From Proteobacteria bacterium UBA2363 (lineage in GTDB: Bacteria; Pseudomonadota; Gammaproteobacteria; Xanthomonadales; UBA2363): a DNA stretch of 64,000 nt. The position numbers and the translations under genes were made by a program. The stretch spans positions 657 through 64,656 of the forward strand of contig DDTN01000017.1 of the NCBI GenBank assembly GCA_002344355.1, read 5' to 3'. The first letter of the stretch is position 1. Every line of letters begins with the position of its first letter. This document shows positions 41,681-56,108 of this stretch, one piece after another. Below the pieces are notes generated by a model. It did no database searches and was not told the origin of the DNA. It saw nothing but the letters and a program-made list of their open reading frames with translations.

Positions 41681-42811
41681 TCAGGGCGCCGGCGCGGTCG
41701 GATCCGGGATCAGCACGATGACGTTCTTGCCGCGGCTGCGGCCCTGTCCCTGCCAGTCGATCGCCGCCGGCACCTCGGACAGGGCGAACCGGCGATCGAT
41801 CACCGGCCGCAGGCGGCCGTCGGCGAGCATGTCGCGAAGCGTCGCGAGGTCGACCGGGTTGCTGCTGGCCAGCAGCGAGACCTGCGTCTGGCTGACGAAC
41901 GGCGCGCTCAGCCTGGCCCAGAGCATCCGCGCCAGCGGTCCCAGCCAGCGGTTGTGCTTGGGACCGGTGACCATGACCAGGGTGCCATCCTCGTGCAGCG
42001 CACGGCGCAGGGCCGCCAGGTCGTGGTTGCCGACGTTGTCGATGATCAGGTCGTAGCGGCGGCCGCCGCGCGTGAAGTCCTCGCGGCCGTAGTCGATCAC
42101 CGCGTCGGCGCCGAGCGCGCGCACCAGGTCGACGTTGCGGCTGCTGCTGACGCCGGTGACGTGGCCGCCCAGGGCCTTGGCGATCTGCACGGCGAAGGTG
42201 CCGACGCCGCCGGAGGCGCCGTTGACCAGCACCCGCTGGCCGGCCTGCAGGCGGCCGGCGTCGCGTACCGCCTGCAGCGCGGTCAGCGCCGCGATCGGCA
42301 CGGCCGCGGCGGCCTCGAAGCCGATCGCCTCGGGCTTGTGCACGACATTGCGGTCGGCCGCCACCACCAGGTATTCGGCGAAGGCGCCGTTGCGCACCCC
42401 GAACACCGCATCGCCGGGCCGGAACCGCTCGACGCCGTCGCCGACCGCCTCGACGGTGCCGGCGAAATCGACGCCGGTGCGGGGGTCCGACTGGCGCCCG
42501 ATGCCGGAGGACAGCCGCATGAAATAGGGCTGTCCGTGCAGGTAGTGCCAGTCCAGCGGGTTGACGCCGGCGGCATGCACGCGCACCAGCAGTTCGCCGG
42601 CGCCCGGTTGCGGCCGCGCCACCCGCACCAGCTGCAGTTGCGACGGCGGTCCGTAGCAGGCCTGGTGGATCGCCTGCATGGTCGCCGCGCCGGTGGCGGG
42701 TGCCGGCGCGGGCGGGCAGGACGACTCGTAGCGGAGCACCAGCGCCAGCGCGGCGACCGCCAGCACGATGCTGGCGGCGAGGCTCCACAGGATGCGGCGG
42801 CGGCGGGTCAT
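41681..42811 (-). CDS. Membrane-anchored NAD(P)-dependent alcohol dehydrogenase
   Basis: This 376-residue medium-chain dehydrogenase/quinone-oxidoreductase-type protein has QLQLVRVARPQPGAGELLVRVHAAGVNPLDWHY, DFAGTVEAVGDGVERFRPGDAVFGV and the Rossmann motif LVNGASGGVGTFAVQIAKALG. It carries an N-terminal transmembrane segment (ILWSLAASIVLAVAALALVL, about 7-26), unusual for this normally cytosolic enzyme. The catalytic-zinc cysteines of classical ADHs are not seen, so the quinone-oxidoreductase subfamily is likely. Confidence 0.87.
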   Translation of the reverse strand: MTRRRRILWSLAASIVLAVAALALVLRYESSCPPAPAPATGAATMQAIHQACYGPPSQLQLVRVARPQPGAGELLVRVHAAGVNPLDWHYLHGQPYFMRLSSGIGRQSDPRTGVDFAGTVEAVGDGVERFRPGDAVFGVRNGAFAEYLVVAADRNVVHKPEAIGFEAAAAVPIAALTALQAVRDAGRLQAGQRVLVNGASGGVGTFAVQIAKALGGHVTGVSSSRNVDLVRALGADAVIDYGREDFTRGGRRYDLIIDNVGNHDLAALRRALHEDGTLVMVTGPKHNRWLGPLARMLWARLSAPFVSQTQVSLLASSNPVDLATLRDMLADGRLRPVIDRRFALSEVPAAIDWQGQGRSRGKNVIVLIPDPTAPAP

Positions 42812-42937
42812 GGCGGTCGGCTCCTGTGGATGGCTGGCCGCCAGAGTGGCCCCCGGGCCGGGCCCGGGCGCGTGCCACAGGTCATGCCGCCGCGGCCGCG
42901 TGCGGCGGCCGCGGCGCGTGCGGTCAGGCGCGTGCGG

Positions 42938-43501
42938 TCAGGCGCGGCCGCCGTACTCGCCGGTGCCGGTATTGACCAGCACGCGGTCGCCGTTGCCGAC
43001 GTACTCGGGCACCATGATCTCGATGCCGGTCTCCAGGCGCGCCGGCTTGGGCCGCTTGGTGGCGGTGCCGCCCTTCAGTTCGGGCGCGGTCTCGACCACC
43101 GCCAGGGTGACGTTCGGCGGCAGCTGCACGCCGACCGGATCGCCCTCGATGAGCTGCACGAAGCAACCCTCCAGGCCGTCGGTGATGTAGCCGGCCTGCT
43201 CGCCGACCAGCTCCGGCGACAGCAGGTACTGGCTGTAGTCCTCGGCGTCCATGAACACGAAGGCGTCGCCATCGCGATAGGAGAAGCTGGCCGCGCGCCG
43301 GCTGAGCTCGACTTCCCTGAGGTCGTCGTCGCCGCGCAGGCTGAGGTCCAGCTTCTGGCCGCCGGGGATGGCGTACAGGGTGAAGCGGTAGGTGGTGTTG
43401 CCGCCGCGCGCGGTGGGCACCGACTTGTCGATGTCGCGCACCTGCCAGACCCGGCCGTCGTGCTCGACCACGTTGCCGCGCTTGATCTCGTTCGCTCTCA
43501 T
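42938..43501 (-). CDS. yeiP: Elongation factor P-like protein YeiP (EfpL)
   Basis: This 187-residue protein is collinear with Yei[68 protein letters not shown] and a C-terminal [38 protein letters not shown]. The extended [12 protein letters not shown] loop, where the lysine of EF-P is replaced, marks the YeiP/EfpL branch. It is a ribosome-binding translation factor that relieves stalls on proline-rich or otherwise difficult sequences. It is next to the SDR gene on the same strand (22-bp gap). Confidence 0.93.
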   Translation of the reverse strand: MRANEIKRGNVVEHDGRVWQVRDIDKSVPTARGGNTTYRFTLYAIPGGQKLDLSLRGDDDLREVELSRRAASFSYRDGDAFVFMDAEDYSQYLLSPELVGEQAGYITDGLEGCFVQLIEGDPVGVQLPPNVTLAVVETAPELKGGTATKRPKPARLETGIEIMVPEYVGNGDRVLVNTGTGEYGGRA

Positions 43502-43523
43502 GGCTGCGCTGCTCCGGTGCCGG

Positions 43524-44291
43524 TCACTTCGGGGCCAGCCGGACGGCGCCGTCCAGGCGGATGGTCTCGCCGTTGAGGTAGCGGTTGGCGAGGATGAAGG
43601 CGACCAGTCCGGCGAACTCCTCGGGCCGGCCCAGGCGCGACGGGAAGGGGATCGACGCCGCCAGCGACTCCTGGACCTGCGGCGGCATGCCGTCGACCAT
43701 CGGCGTCCAGAAGATGCCCGGCGCGATGGTCATCACGCGGATGCCGAAGCGGGCCAGCTCGCGGGCCATCGGCAGGGTCATGCCGACCACGCCGCCCTTG
43801 GACGCCGAATACGCGGCCTGGCCGATCTGGCCGTCGAAGGCGGCCACCGAGGCGGTGTTGACGATCACGCCGCGTTCGCCGTCCTCGCCGGGGGCGTTCT
43901 CCTGCATGAGCTGGGCGGCGGCCTTGGCGACGTTGAAGCTGCCGACCAGGTTGACGCCGACCGTGCGCGCGAAGCCCTCCAGCGGCATCGGGCCGTCCTT
44001 GCCCAGGACCCGCCCTGCACCGAGGATGCCGGCGCAGTTGATGGCGGCATTGAGCCCGCCCATGGCGGCCCGGGCCTGGGCCAGGACCTCGACGATCCCG
44101 GCCTCGCTGGTGACGTCGGCGCAGAAATGGACGGCACGCTCGCCGAGTTCGGCAGCGGCCGCGGCGCCCTTGTCGGCCTGGACGTCGAGCAGGGCGACGC
44201 GGGCGCCGCCCGCGACCAGGTGGCGGGCGACGGCGAGGCCGAGGCCGGAGGCGCCGCCGGTGATGGCGGCCATGACGCTGGATGGGTTCAC
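43524..44291 (-). CDS. Short-chain dehydrogenase, HSD10/3-hydroxyacyl-CoA-dehydrogenase type
   Basis: This 255-residue SDR has the NAD-binding motif [17 protein letters not shown], the catalytic YSASKGG (Tyr-x-x-x-Lys) preceded by [10 protein letters not shown], and a C-terminal [28 protein letters not shown]. The overall pattern resembles type-II 3-hydroxyacyl-CoA dehydrogenases. It could work in fatty-acid or branched-chain amino-acid breakdown, fitting the acyl-CoA dehydrogenase at 54690. Start GTG 44291 gives the usual N-terminal length; ATG 44273 is the alternative. Confidence 0.9.
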   Translation of the reverse strand: MNPSSVMAAITGGASGLGLAVARHLVAGGARVALLDVQADKGAAAAAELGERAVHFCADVTSEAGIVEVLAQARAAMGGLNAAINCAGILGAGRVLGKDGPMPLEGFARTVGVNLVGSFNVAKAAAQLMQENAPGEDGERGVIVNTASVAAFDGQIGQAAYSASKGGVVGMTLPMARELARFGIRVMTIAPGIFWTPMVDGMPPQVQESLAASIPFPSRLGRPEEFAGLVAFILANRYLNGETIRLDGAVRLAPK

Positions 44292-44363
44292 GGTGTGCGG
44301 TCCGCAGCAGGAAAGGGGGCGACAGTGTAGTGGCCCGCCGCAGGGGCAGGCTGCGCGGTGCGT

Positions 44364-44651
44364 TCAGTCGCCGGCGACCGGGCCGTCCTCGTCGTCGAGG
44401 AAGCTCAGTCCGAGCCGTTCCAGGTCGCCCCAAGCGATCTCGCAGCGGTGCCGGTGTGCCTGGTCGTCGATCCGGAAGCTGATCGCGAGGTGTTCGGGGT
44501 CGATGTCCGGCCAGCCGTCGGGCAGCAGGACGCAGGCACCGCCCTCGGAGAGGTTCACCAGGCGGGTTTCCCAGCGGCTGAGGCCGTCGCTCAGCACGGC
44601 GGGCTCACTGCAGGGACGGCGGCTGGACGCGCGCTGGTCGGGGGGGCTCAT
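44364..44651 (-). CDS. PilZ domain protein
   Basis: This 95-residue single PilZ domain is a probable cyclic-di-GMP receptor. The ligand-binding motifs are RASSRR near residue 7 and NLSEGGACV (about 33-41), followed by a C-terminal strand-loop region ISFRIDDQAHRHRCEIAWGDLERLGLSFLD. It fits the window's diguanylate cyclase at 57012, although the two genes are far apart. ATG 44651 is chosen; the frame opens at 44720. Confidence 0.85.
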   Translation of the reverse strand: MSPPDQRASSRRPCSEPAVLSDGLSRWETRLVNLSEGGACVLLPDGWPDIDPEHLAISFRIDDQAHRHRCEIAWGDLERLGLSFLDDEDGPVAGD

Positions 44652-44774
44652 CGACGGTCCGGCTCCGGGGCACCGGCAGGGATCGCCGGGACCTCGCGAG
44701 CCTACGCGCCGGCCGGGCATCGGGCAAGGCGGTGGACGACCGGGCGCGACGCGCCCAGGCCGGCGCTCGCGGCC

Positions 44775-46895
44775 TCAGCCTTCGATCAGCGCCTCGACAT
44801 GGGCGACCAGGGCCTTGGGCAGCGCCGGGCAGGCCAGCAGGTCGGGCAGGCCTGCCCGGATCTGCCGGGCGCAGGCGTCACGCCCGGCGTGGTCCGAGGC
44901 CAGGGCGATCGCCGCCCCGGCCAGCGCCTCCGGACCGTCCACGACCAGCCGCTGCAGGCCCAGCGCGTCCAGCATCGCCGCCGATTGCCGGCCACGCATG
45001 AAGCGGCCCGGGCGGGTCACGACCGGCAGCGCGCTGGCGAGGGCGTCGATGCTGGTGTTGCCGCCGGACCAGTGCAGGCAGTCGACCATGACGTCGCAGG
45101 CGCGGTTGACCGCCAGGAAACCTTCCCGGCTGGTGTTGGCGAGCACCACCAGTTGCCGGTCCGGATCGGCGCCTGCCGCGGCCAGGGCGGCCGCCAGCCG
45201 GCGCAGCAGGGCCGCGCCGCTGCCGCGGCCCTGGCCCCGGAACAGCACCAAGCGGGCCTGCCGATCGCCGGCGGCGATCGCCGCCAGCACCGCATCGTTG
45301 TCCGGGTGCAGCTTGTAGGGCGCGTGCGGGACCAGGTACAGCCGGCCCTGCGCCGGCAGGCCCAGGGCGACGCGGTCGGCGGCCGCCGGCGTCGGCACGG
45401 GCGGGTAGTGGGTGCCCAGACCGGGCAGCAGGCGCAGGGGCTCGCGGTAGTGGTCGCCGGCCTGCTGCGGTTCCATGCCGGCACAGGAGAAGTAGGCGTC
45501 GATGCTCGCCAGGCCGGAGGTCACCGGATGGCCCCAGGCGCAGGCCTGGCGCGGCGCCAGGCGCAGGGCCGCGACCGCCGGCAGGCGCGCTTCCATGCCC
45601 AGCTCCGGATAGACGATCAGGTCGCAGCGCAGGTCGGCCAGGCGGCGCGCCAGGGCATCGGCGCCGCCGTCGATGCGGTGAAGGGCGGCGGCCGGCGCGG
45701 CGATGGCTTCGGTGAACGCGTCGCCGGCCGGGCCGAGCTGGACCACGTGCACCTCGAAACCGGCACCGGCAAGGATGCGCACCCAGGACGCGAAGTAGTG
45801 GCCGGCGGTGCAGTGGCGGAAGATCGAACCGGCCAGGGCGATCCGGCGACGGCCGCCGCTGCCGCCGGCCGGTGCCAGGCCGGCCGGCGCCAGCGCCGCG
45901 GCGCAGCGGCCGAGCAGGTCGCCGAACCGGCTCTGCAGCTCGCGGTCGTCGCGGCCGTGGTAGGCCAGGTAGAAATTGCTGAAGGCGAGCTGGTCCAGGG
46001 TCCTGGCGCAGCCGGCCAGGCGCGCCGGCGTCAGTTCCTCCGCGAGGGCATCGAGCCCGGCCGCGAAGCGGGCGCGCGCGGCGTCGATCGCGGCGTCGTC
46101 CGTCGGCACCGCCGGCAGCATCAGGTGCCGTGCGAACAGGTGGCGCAGGCCGGGCGCGCGCGCGCCGTCGCCGAGCAGCCGGTGGCAGGTCCGGTGCAGG
46201 TCGCGCGCGGCCTCGTCGGCACCGGCCTGGGCCAGGGTCTCGGCGACCGTGGCCAGGCGCGGCAGCAGCGCCTCGTCGGCGGCCACCGACGCGACCGTGC
46301 GCGCCGCCTGCGCGGGCCGGCCGCAGGCGGCCTGGGCCTCGGCCAGGTCCAGCGCCATCGCCGGCGACCCGGGAGCGGGCAGGGCATCGAGCAGGCCGCC
46401 GGCCTGGTCGACATCGCCGGCCAGCGCCAGGCCCCGGGCCAGGCGGATGGCGGCCTCGGCGTCGCCCGGGCTGGCCTCGGCCAGCGCCCGCCACAGGGGC
46501 ACCGCGGCCTCCGCACGGTCGCCGTCGTCGAGCAGCATCGCCAGGTTGAACAGCGCATCGCCGTGCCCGGGCAGCAGCGCCAGCGCCGAGCGGAACGCCG
46601 CCTCCGCCGCCGCCGGCTCGCCTTCGCGCCGCAGCGCGCTGCCCTGGCGGTTCCAGGCCTGGGCCAGCGCACGCAGCAGCGCCGGCTGGCCCGGCTGCTG
46701 CCGCAGCAGCGCCTGCAGCGATTCGATCGCGGCCGGCCAGTCGCCGCTGCGCAGCGCGGCGTTGGCCGCCAGGGTCAGCACGCCGGCCTGCCCCGGGTCG
46801 GCGGCGAGCAGCCGGCGCGCCAGCGCCAGTGCGCGGGCATCGTCGCCCTGCCGGTAGGCGGCGGCCGCCTGGTCGAACAGGGTCGTGGCGGTCAT
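44775..46895 (-). CDS. TPR protein with OGT-like glycosyltransferase domain
   Basis: This 706-residue protein has an N-terminal TPR array (about residues 1-330, around eight degenerate repeats such as LFDQAAAAYRQGDDARALALARRLL). The C-terminal Glyco_transf_41 region spans about 390-700: RIALAGSIFRHCTAGHYFASWVRILAGAG, AWGHPVTSGLASIDAYFSC, and a UDP-sugar-binding SGGNTSIDALASALPVVTRPGRFMRGR. This layout is that of O-GlcNAc transferase/SPINDLY-type enzymes. The likely role is cytoplasmic protein glycosylation. It is divergent from the AI-2E permease (70-bp gap). Confidence 0.85.
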   Translation of the reverse strand: MTATTLFDQAAAAYRQGDDARALALARRLLAADPGQAGVLTLAANAALRSGDWPAAIESLQALLRQQPGQPALLRALAQAWNRQGSALRREGEPAAAEAAFRSALALLPGHGDALFNLAMLLDDGDRAEAAVPLWRALAEASPGDAEAAIRLARGLALAGDVDQAGGLLDALPAPGSPAMALDLAEAQAACGRPAQAARTVASVAADEALLPRLATVAETLAQAGADEAARDLHRTCHRLLGDGARAPGLRHLFARHLMLPAVPTDDAAIDAARARFAAGLDALAEELTPARLAGCARTLDQLAFSNFYLAYHGRDDRELQSRFGDLLGRCAAALAPAGLAPAGGSGGRRRIALAGSIFRHCTAGHYFASWVRILAGAGFEVHVVQLGPAGDAFTEAIAAPAAALHRIDGGADALARRLADLRCDLIVYPELGMEARLPAVAALRLAPRQACAWGHPVTSGLASIDAYFSCAGMEPQQAGDHYREPLRLLPGLGTHYPPVPTPAAADRVALGLPAQGRLYLVPHAPYKLHPDNDAVLAAIAAGDRQARLVLFRGQGRGSGAALLRRLAAALAAAGADPDRQLVVLANTSREGFLAVNRACDVMVDCLHWSGGNTSIDALASALPVVTRPGRFMRGRQSAAMLDALGLQRLVVDGPEALAGAAIALASDHAGRDACARQIRAGLPDLLACPALPKALVAHVEALIEG

Positions 46896-46965
46896 CGCCG
46901 CGCAGGTTAGCAGGGGGCGGCCGGCCCGGGTCGGGCTATGCTCGAGGCCTGCGACCGGAGCGGCC

Positions 46966-48015
46966 ATGGCGAACGAACGACTGCTGGGTGTGGTGCTGGC
47001 GACCGTGCTCGCGGTGATCATCGGCTGGGTGCTGCATATCGGCAAGGCGGTGCTGGTGCCGATCGTGTTCGCGGTGCTGTTGTCCTACGTGATCCTCGGC
47101 CTGGCCCGGATGCTGCAGCGCCTGCCGGTGGTCGGCGCGCGGGTGCCGGGCGGGCTGCTGGTCGCCTTTTCGGTGCTGGCCATGGTGCTGGCGCTGGCCG
47201 CCGGCGCCGCCCTGCTGAGCAGCAACATCGGCAAGCTGGTGCAGATGGCGCCGCAACTGCAGGAGTCGCTGCTGTCGGTGATCCAGGGCAGCGCCGCCTG
47301 GCTGGGCATCGAGTTCACCCCGACCTGGCAGAGCCTGCGCACCGACGTGCTCGAGCAGGTCAGCCTGCAGCGCCTGGTCGGGTCGGCGGTGGTGTCGCTG
47401 ACCACGGTGCTCACCACCATCGGCCTGGTCCTGCTCTACGTCGGCTTCCTGCTGCTGGAACGGCAGGGCTTCGACCGCAAGGTCGGCCGGCTGTCCGGCG
47501 ATCCGGTCACGGTCACCCGGATCCGCCACATCATCGGCAAGGTCAACGACCGCATCGGCAGCTACCTGGCGCTGAAGACGCTGATCAACATCCTGCTCGG
47601 ACTGGTCAGCTGGCTGATCATGGTCGCCTTCGGCCTCGAGCTGGCGGCGTTCTGGGCGGTGCTGATCGCGGTGATGAACTACGTGCCCTACATCGGTTCC
47701 TTTCTCGGCGTGCTGTTCCCGGTCGCCTTCGCGGTGGTCCAGCTGGGCGAACCGGGACCGCTGCTGGCGATGTCGGCCGGCCTGATCGCCGCGCAGTTCG
47801 CGATCGGCAACCTGCTCGAGCCGCTGCTGATGGGCAACACGCTCAACCTCAGCCCGTTCGTGATCCTGGTGACCCTGGCGATCTGGTCCGGGCTGTGGGG
47901 CATCGCCGGCGCCTTCCTGTCGGTGCCGATGACCGCGGTGGTGGCGCTGGCGCTGTCGGAGTTCCCGCAGACCCGGCCGATCGCCGTGCTGCTGTCGCGC
48001 AACGGCCAGGCCTGA
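46966..48015 (+). CDS. AI-2E family transporter
   Basis: This 349-residue membrane protein has the family pattern: a hydrophobic N-terminus (VVLATVLAVIIGWVLHIGKAVLVPIVFAVLLSYVILGLARML), a large central loop, and the C-terminal PYIGSFLGVLFPVAFAV and NLLEPLLMGNTLNLSPFVILVTLAIWSGLWGIAGAFLSVPM. Members include TqsA-like autoinducer-2 exporters and PerM-type proteins; the substrate is not shown. ATG 46966 is chosen. Confidence 0.9.
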   Translation: MANERLLGVVLATVLAVIIGWVLHIGKAVLVPIVFAVLLSYVILGLARMLQRLPVVGARVPGGLLVAFSVLAMVLALAAGAALLSSNIGKLVQMAPQLQESLLSVIQGSAAWLGIEFTPTWQSLRTDVLEQVSLQRLVGSAVVSLTTVLTTIGLVLLYVGFLLLERQGFDRKVGRLSGDPVTVTRIRHIIGKVNDRIGSYLALKTLINILLGLVSWLIMVAFGLELAAFWAVLIAVMNYVPYIGSFLGVLFPVAFAVVQLGEPGPLLAMSAGLIAAQFAIGNLLEPLLMGNTLNLSPFVILVTLAIWSGLWGIAGAFLSVPMTAVVALALSEFPQTRPIAVLLSRNGQA

Positions 48016-48036
48016 GCGGGGCCGTGGCCGGCTGCC

Positions 48037-51780
<3,744 letters not shown>

Positions 51781-51829
51781 GGTGTCGTCCTTGTCGGGGT
51801 GGCCGGGGGCGGCCGGACGCCGGGCGCGC

Positions 51830-52753
51830 TCAGGGCCGCGCCGCCAGCAGGGTGAGGATCTCGAAGTGCGGCGGCCGCCGCTCGCGGCCGCTGCGCTCCA
51901 GCGACAGCACCTTGAGCCCGGCGGCCTGGCAGTGCCGGCGCAGGTCCTCGCGCCGGAAGCCCAGGTTGACGTGGCCGAACGGCTTCACCGCAGCGGCGTG
52001 GGCGTGGCGGCTGAGCGTGGTGGCCAGCAGGCGGCCGCCCGGGCGCAGCACGCGGGCCGCCTCGACGATCGCCTGGGCCGGGGTGGTGCTGTAGGTCAGC
52101 GCATTGAGCAGCAGGACCAGGTCGTAGCGGCCGTCCGGCTCGGGCAGGGCGTGCATGTCGCCGACCTCGACCCGGACCCTGGGCACCCCGGCCAGGCGCT
52201 CGCGGGCGGCGGCGACCACGCGCTCGGAGATGTCCAGGCAGGTCAGGCTGCGCGCGCGCGGCGCCAGCAGTTCGGCGATCACGCCGTCGCCGGAGCCGAC
52301 GTCGAGCACGTCGCCGGGCTCCAGCAGGGTGGTGAAGGCATGGGTCAGCGTCTCCCAGGTGCGCCCGGGGGAGTAGTGGCGCTCCATGCTGCCGGCCACC
52401 GAATCGGCCCAGGCGCCGCCGCGTCGCTCGGCCAGCACGGCGCGCAGGCGGGCCGCATCCTGGTCGAGCAGGGCGTCGTCGAGCTGGCCGGCCAGCGCCT
52501 CGAACAGGGTGCTGGCGCCCGGCTCGGCCTCGCCGGCGGCGCGGTAGTAGGCCGATACGCCCTGGCGGCGGTCCTGCACCAGGCCGGCGTCCTTGAGCCG
52601 CGCCAGGTGGGTGGAGACCCGCGGCTGGGCGAGCGAGGTGACCGCCGACAGCTCCGCGACGCTCAGCTCCTCGGCGCGCAGCAGGGCGAGCAGGCGCAGC
52701 CGGGTGGCGTCGGCCAGGGTGCGCAGCAGCGCGGATCCGTGTTCCAGCTCCAT
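51830..52753 (-). CDS. ArsR-family regulator fused to a SAM-dependent methyltransferase domain
   Basis: This 307-residue protein has an ArsR-type winged-helix N-terminus (about 1-95; [50 protein letters not shown]) and a C-terminal methyltransferase fold (about 140-250; [36 protein letters not shown]). Regulators of this type control methionine-cycle genes in proteobacteria, some under the name SahR, responding to S-adenosyl-homocysteine. That assignment is inferred from the metH neighbourhood. An operator-like palindrome overlaps its start codon. Confidence 0.87.
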   Translation of the reverse strand: MELEHGSALLRTLADATRLRLLALLRAEELSVAELSAVTSLAQPRVSTHLARLKDAGLVQDRRQGVSAYYRAAGEAEPGASTLFEALAGQLDDALLDQDAARLRAVLAERRGGAWADSVAGSMERHYSPGRTWETLTHAFTTLLEPGDVLDVGSGDGVIAELLAPRARSLTCLDISERVVAAARERLAGVPRVRVEVGDMHALPEPDGRYDLVLLLNALTYSTTPAQAIVEAARVLRPGGRLLATTLSRHAHAAAVKPFGHVNLGFRREDLRRHCQAAGLKVLSLERSGRERRPPHFEILTLLAARP

Positions 52754-52776
52754 CGTTTGATCGCGATAAAACGATG
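52751..52776. promoter_or_regulatory. Operator-like palindrome overlapping the ArsR start codon
   Basis: This 26-bp near-perfect palindrome has outer arms CATCGTTT/AAACGATG and an inner ATCGCGAT core, with one mismatched pair in 13. The first three bases (reverse strand) are the ATG of the ArsR-methyltransferase gene. This position would allow direct repression of that gene and metH by the encoded regulator. Confidence 0.7.
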
Positions 52777-52907
52777 AAAGAGCCTAGTGGCGCGTCGGTA
52801 GCGGGTCAAGCCGGGGCGCTGTTCGCTTTCGCCCGCCGGGGGATTGGGTAGGCGAGGGCGCGATCACCCCAGCGCCCGATCTCCCGTCCGCCACCTGGAA
52901 CGCCCGG

Positions 52908-53843
52908 ATGCCCCCGAATCGCCGCCCCCGTCCCGCGCCGTCCCGCCCCCGGCGCGTCGTCCCGGCGCGCCTCGGCCTTGCCCTGCTGGCGGCGGCCGCA
53001 CCCGCCGCCGTGGCCGCCGGCGACGCCGGCACCCGCCCGCTCAACGACACCGGCATGAACCTGTTCCACACCGGTTCGGCGACGGTGCCGGGCGGCGAGC
53101 CGGCCGATTATCCCGGCCAGGACGCCTCGCTGGGCCGCGACGCGGCCCGGGCCGACAGCGTGCTGGCCCGGCTCGGCGGCGGCCGGGCCGGCTTCGATTT
53201 CACCAAGCTGGACGCCGGCGGCCAGCCGCTGGCGATCCAGGACCAGGCCTGGCTTCGCGACGGCGACGGTTTCGACGCCGGCGATCCGGCCGCCGGCACG
53301 CGCTGGCATTGCGTGCGCGACAACGCCACCGGCCTGGTCTGGGAGGTCAAGACCCGGCGCGCCCCGGCCGACCTGTTCGACAGCGCATGGACCTACAGCT
53401 GGTACAGCAGCGCCGTGCGTCCGGACGGCACCGCCAACGGCAACAACGGCGGCGACGCCGGCGGGGCCAACCGCGGCACCTGCCTGGACCGCCACGACCC
53501 GGTCGACAATCCGTCGGGCAACTTCTGCGACACCGCCGGCTACGTGGCCGCGGTCAACGCCGCCGGCCTGTGCGGCGCCAGCGACTGGCGCATGCCCACC
53601 CGCGCCGAACTGGCCGGCCTGCTCGATCTCGGCAGCCGCGCGCCGGCGATCGATACGCACTATTTCCCCAACGTGCCGGGGGACTGGGGCAACCCCAACG
53701 TGCCGCCCAACATCACCTGGACCGGGACGCCGGCGGCGTTCTCCGACTCCGCCTGGTCGGTCTACTTCGAATTCGGCGCCGCCTTGCCCGGCAACGGCAA
53801 GAACGGCGCGCGTTCGGTGCGCCTGGTCCGGAGCGCGCCATGA
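52908..53843 (+). CDS. Secreted DUF1566 protein
   Basis: This 311-residue protein has an Arg-rich N-terminus and a signal segment (LGLALLAAAAPAAVAAG), then a DUF1566/Lcl-type C-terminal domain: DNATGLVWEVK, CGASDWRMPTRAELAGLLDL and SVRLVRSAP. The DWRMPT motif is the DUF1566 hallmark. It is the first of two adjacent genes of this type and lies 36 bp before the second. Confidence 0.85.
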   Translation: MPPNRRPRPAPSRPRRVVPARLGLALLAAAAPAAVAAGDAGTRPLNDTGMNLFHTGSATVPGGEPADYPGQDASLGRDAARADSVLARLGGGRAGFDFTKLDAGGQPLAIQDQAWLRDGDGFDAGDPAAGTRWHCVRDNATGLVWEVKTRRAPADLFDSAWTYSWYSSAVRPDGTANGNNGGDAGGANRGTCLDRHDPVDNPSGNFCDTAGYVAAVNAAGLCGASDWRMPTRAELAGLLDLGSRAPAIDTHYFPNVPGDWGNPNVPPNITWTGTPAAFSDSAWSVYFEFGAALPGNGKNGARSVRLVRSAP

Positions 53844-53884
53844 CCGCCGCCCGTCCGACCCCCTTCGACCCTGGGAACGCCACC

Positions 53885-54508
53885 ATGATCCGTCGCGGCA
53901 TCGCCGGCCTGCTGCTGGCCCTGGTCGCCGGCTGGACGGCGCCGGCATCGGCGCTGTCCTGCTTCAACCCGGGGGTCGCGCCGAGCACCCCCGACGCCGA
54001 CTTCGAGGCGGACGCCGACGGCACCGCCAGGCACCTGGCCACGGGCCTGGTCTGGATGCGCTGCGCGATCGGCCAGACCTGGACCGGCACCGGCTGCAGC
54101 GGCCAGGCGATGTCGTTCCCGCAATGGGGCGCCGCCCTGCGCACGGTCCGCGACATCAACAGCGGCGCCAGCGATGCCGACAACGACGGCGCTGCCGGTT
54201 TCGCCGGCCAGAGCGACTGGCGGATGCCCAACATCAAGGAACTGGTCTCGATCCACGAGGCCTGCCGGCGCGCGCCGGCCTTCAACGACCTGGTGTTTCC
54301 CAACGCGCCGGCGGGCAACGTGCACTGGTCGTCGACGACCGTGGCGAACTCGCCGACCGTGGCCTGGTACATGGACTCGGCCGATGGCGTCGTGTCGTTC
54401 ACCTTCAAGTCCGACGTCCTTCCCCGGGTGATGCGCCTGGTCCGCGCCGGCGGGGTCGGCGGCTACCGGCTCACCGGCCGGATCTTCGCCGACGGCTTCG
54501 AGCCCTGA
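53885..54508 (+). CDS. Secreted DUF1566 protein with C-terminal DGFE motif
   Basis: This 207-residue protein has a signal peptide (IAGLLLALVAGWTAPASA), then a DUF1566 domain: HLATGLVWMRCAIG, DWRMPNIKELVSIHEACR and WYMDSADGVVSF. The C-terminal GRIFADGFEP matches a short tail shared with other secreted proteins in the window. ATG 53885 is used; ATG 53840 is an alternative that would begin just before the preceding stop codon. Confidence 0.83.
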   Translation: MIRRGIAGLLLALVAGWTAPASALSCFNPGVAPSTPDADFEADADGTARHLATGLVWMRCAIGQTWTGTGCSGQAMSFPQWGAALRTVRDINSGASDADNDGAAGFAGQSDWRMPNIKELVSIHEACRRAPAFNDLVFPNAPAGNVHWSSTTVANSPTVAWYMDSADGVVSFTFKSDVLPRVMRLVRAGGVGGYRLTGRIFADGFEP

Positions 54509-54689
54509 GGCCGGCGGGCGCCGCCCGGCCTCCCGGGCCGGGCGAGGGTCCGGGCGCGCCGCGGCATCGCGCGCGGCTTCACTCCGGATCGACCCGGCCG
54601 CCGCGACGATGGCGTCCGGGCGCCGCGTGTTGCTGGCGCGGCAGCCGTTCCGCTAGGCTGCAAAGGTTTCGCATCGCACAGGCCAGGCC

Positions 54690-55853
<1,164 letters not shown>

Positions 55854-56108
55854 GCGGGGCCCGGCCTGTCCTACGGACGCGCGGCGCCGGGCCGGGCGGG
55901 GAGGTCGGCCCGCCTGGCGACCTGGTTGTCCCGGGCGGCCCGCCGTGCGCCCACCGGGTCCCGGGCGCTCCCTGCCCGCGGCGGACGCCCGGGCGCAGCC
56001 CGCCGGCCTGAGCCGTTCGTGACCCGGGGGAGGTTTTTGTGGCGGCAGTCACGGATCGCCGCCCGCGCTGCGCCTAGGCTGCCAGGTCGTCACCCCGAGG
56101 ATCCGGCC

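Noticed and set aside
52777..52907. SAH or cobalamin riboswitch before the ArsR/metH operon
   Set aside because: No conserved riboswitch core was recognised, and the short leader with an operator palindrome explains regulation more simply.
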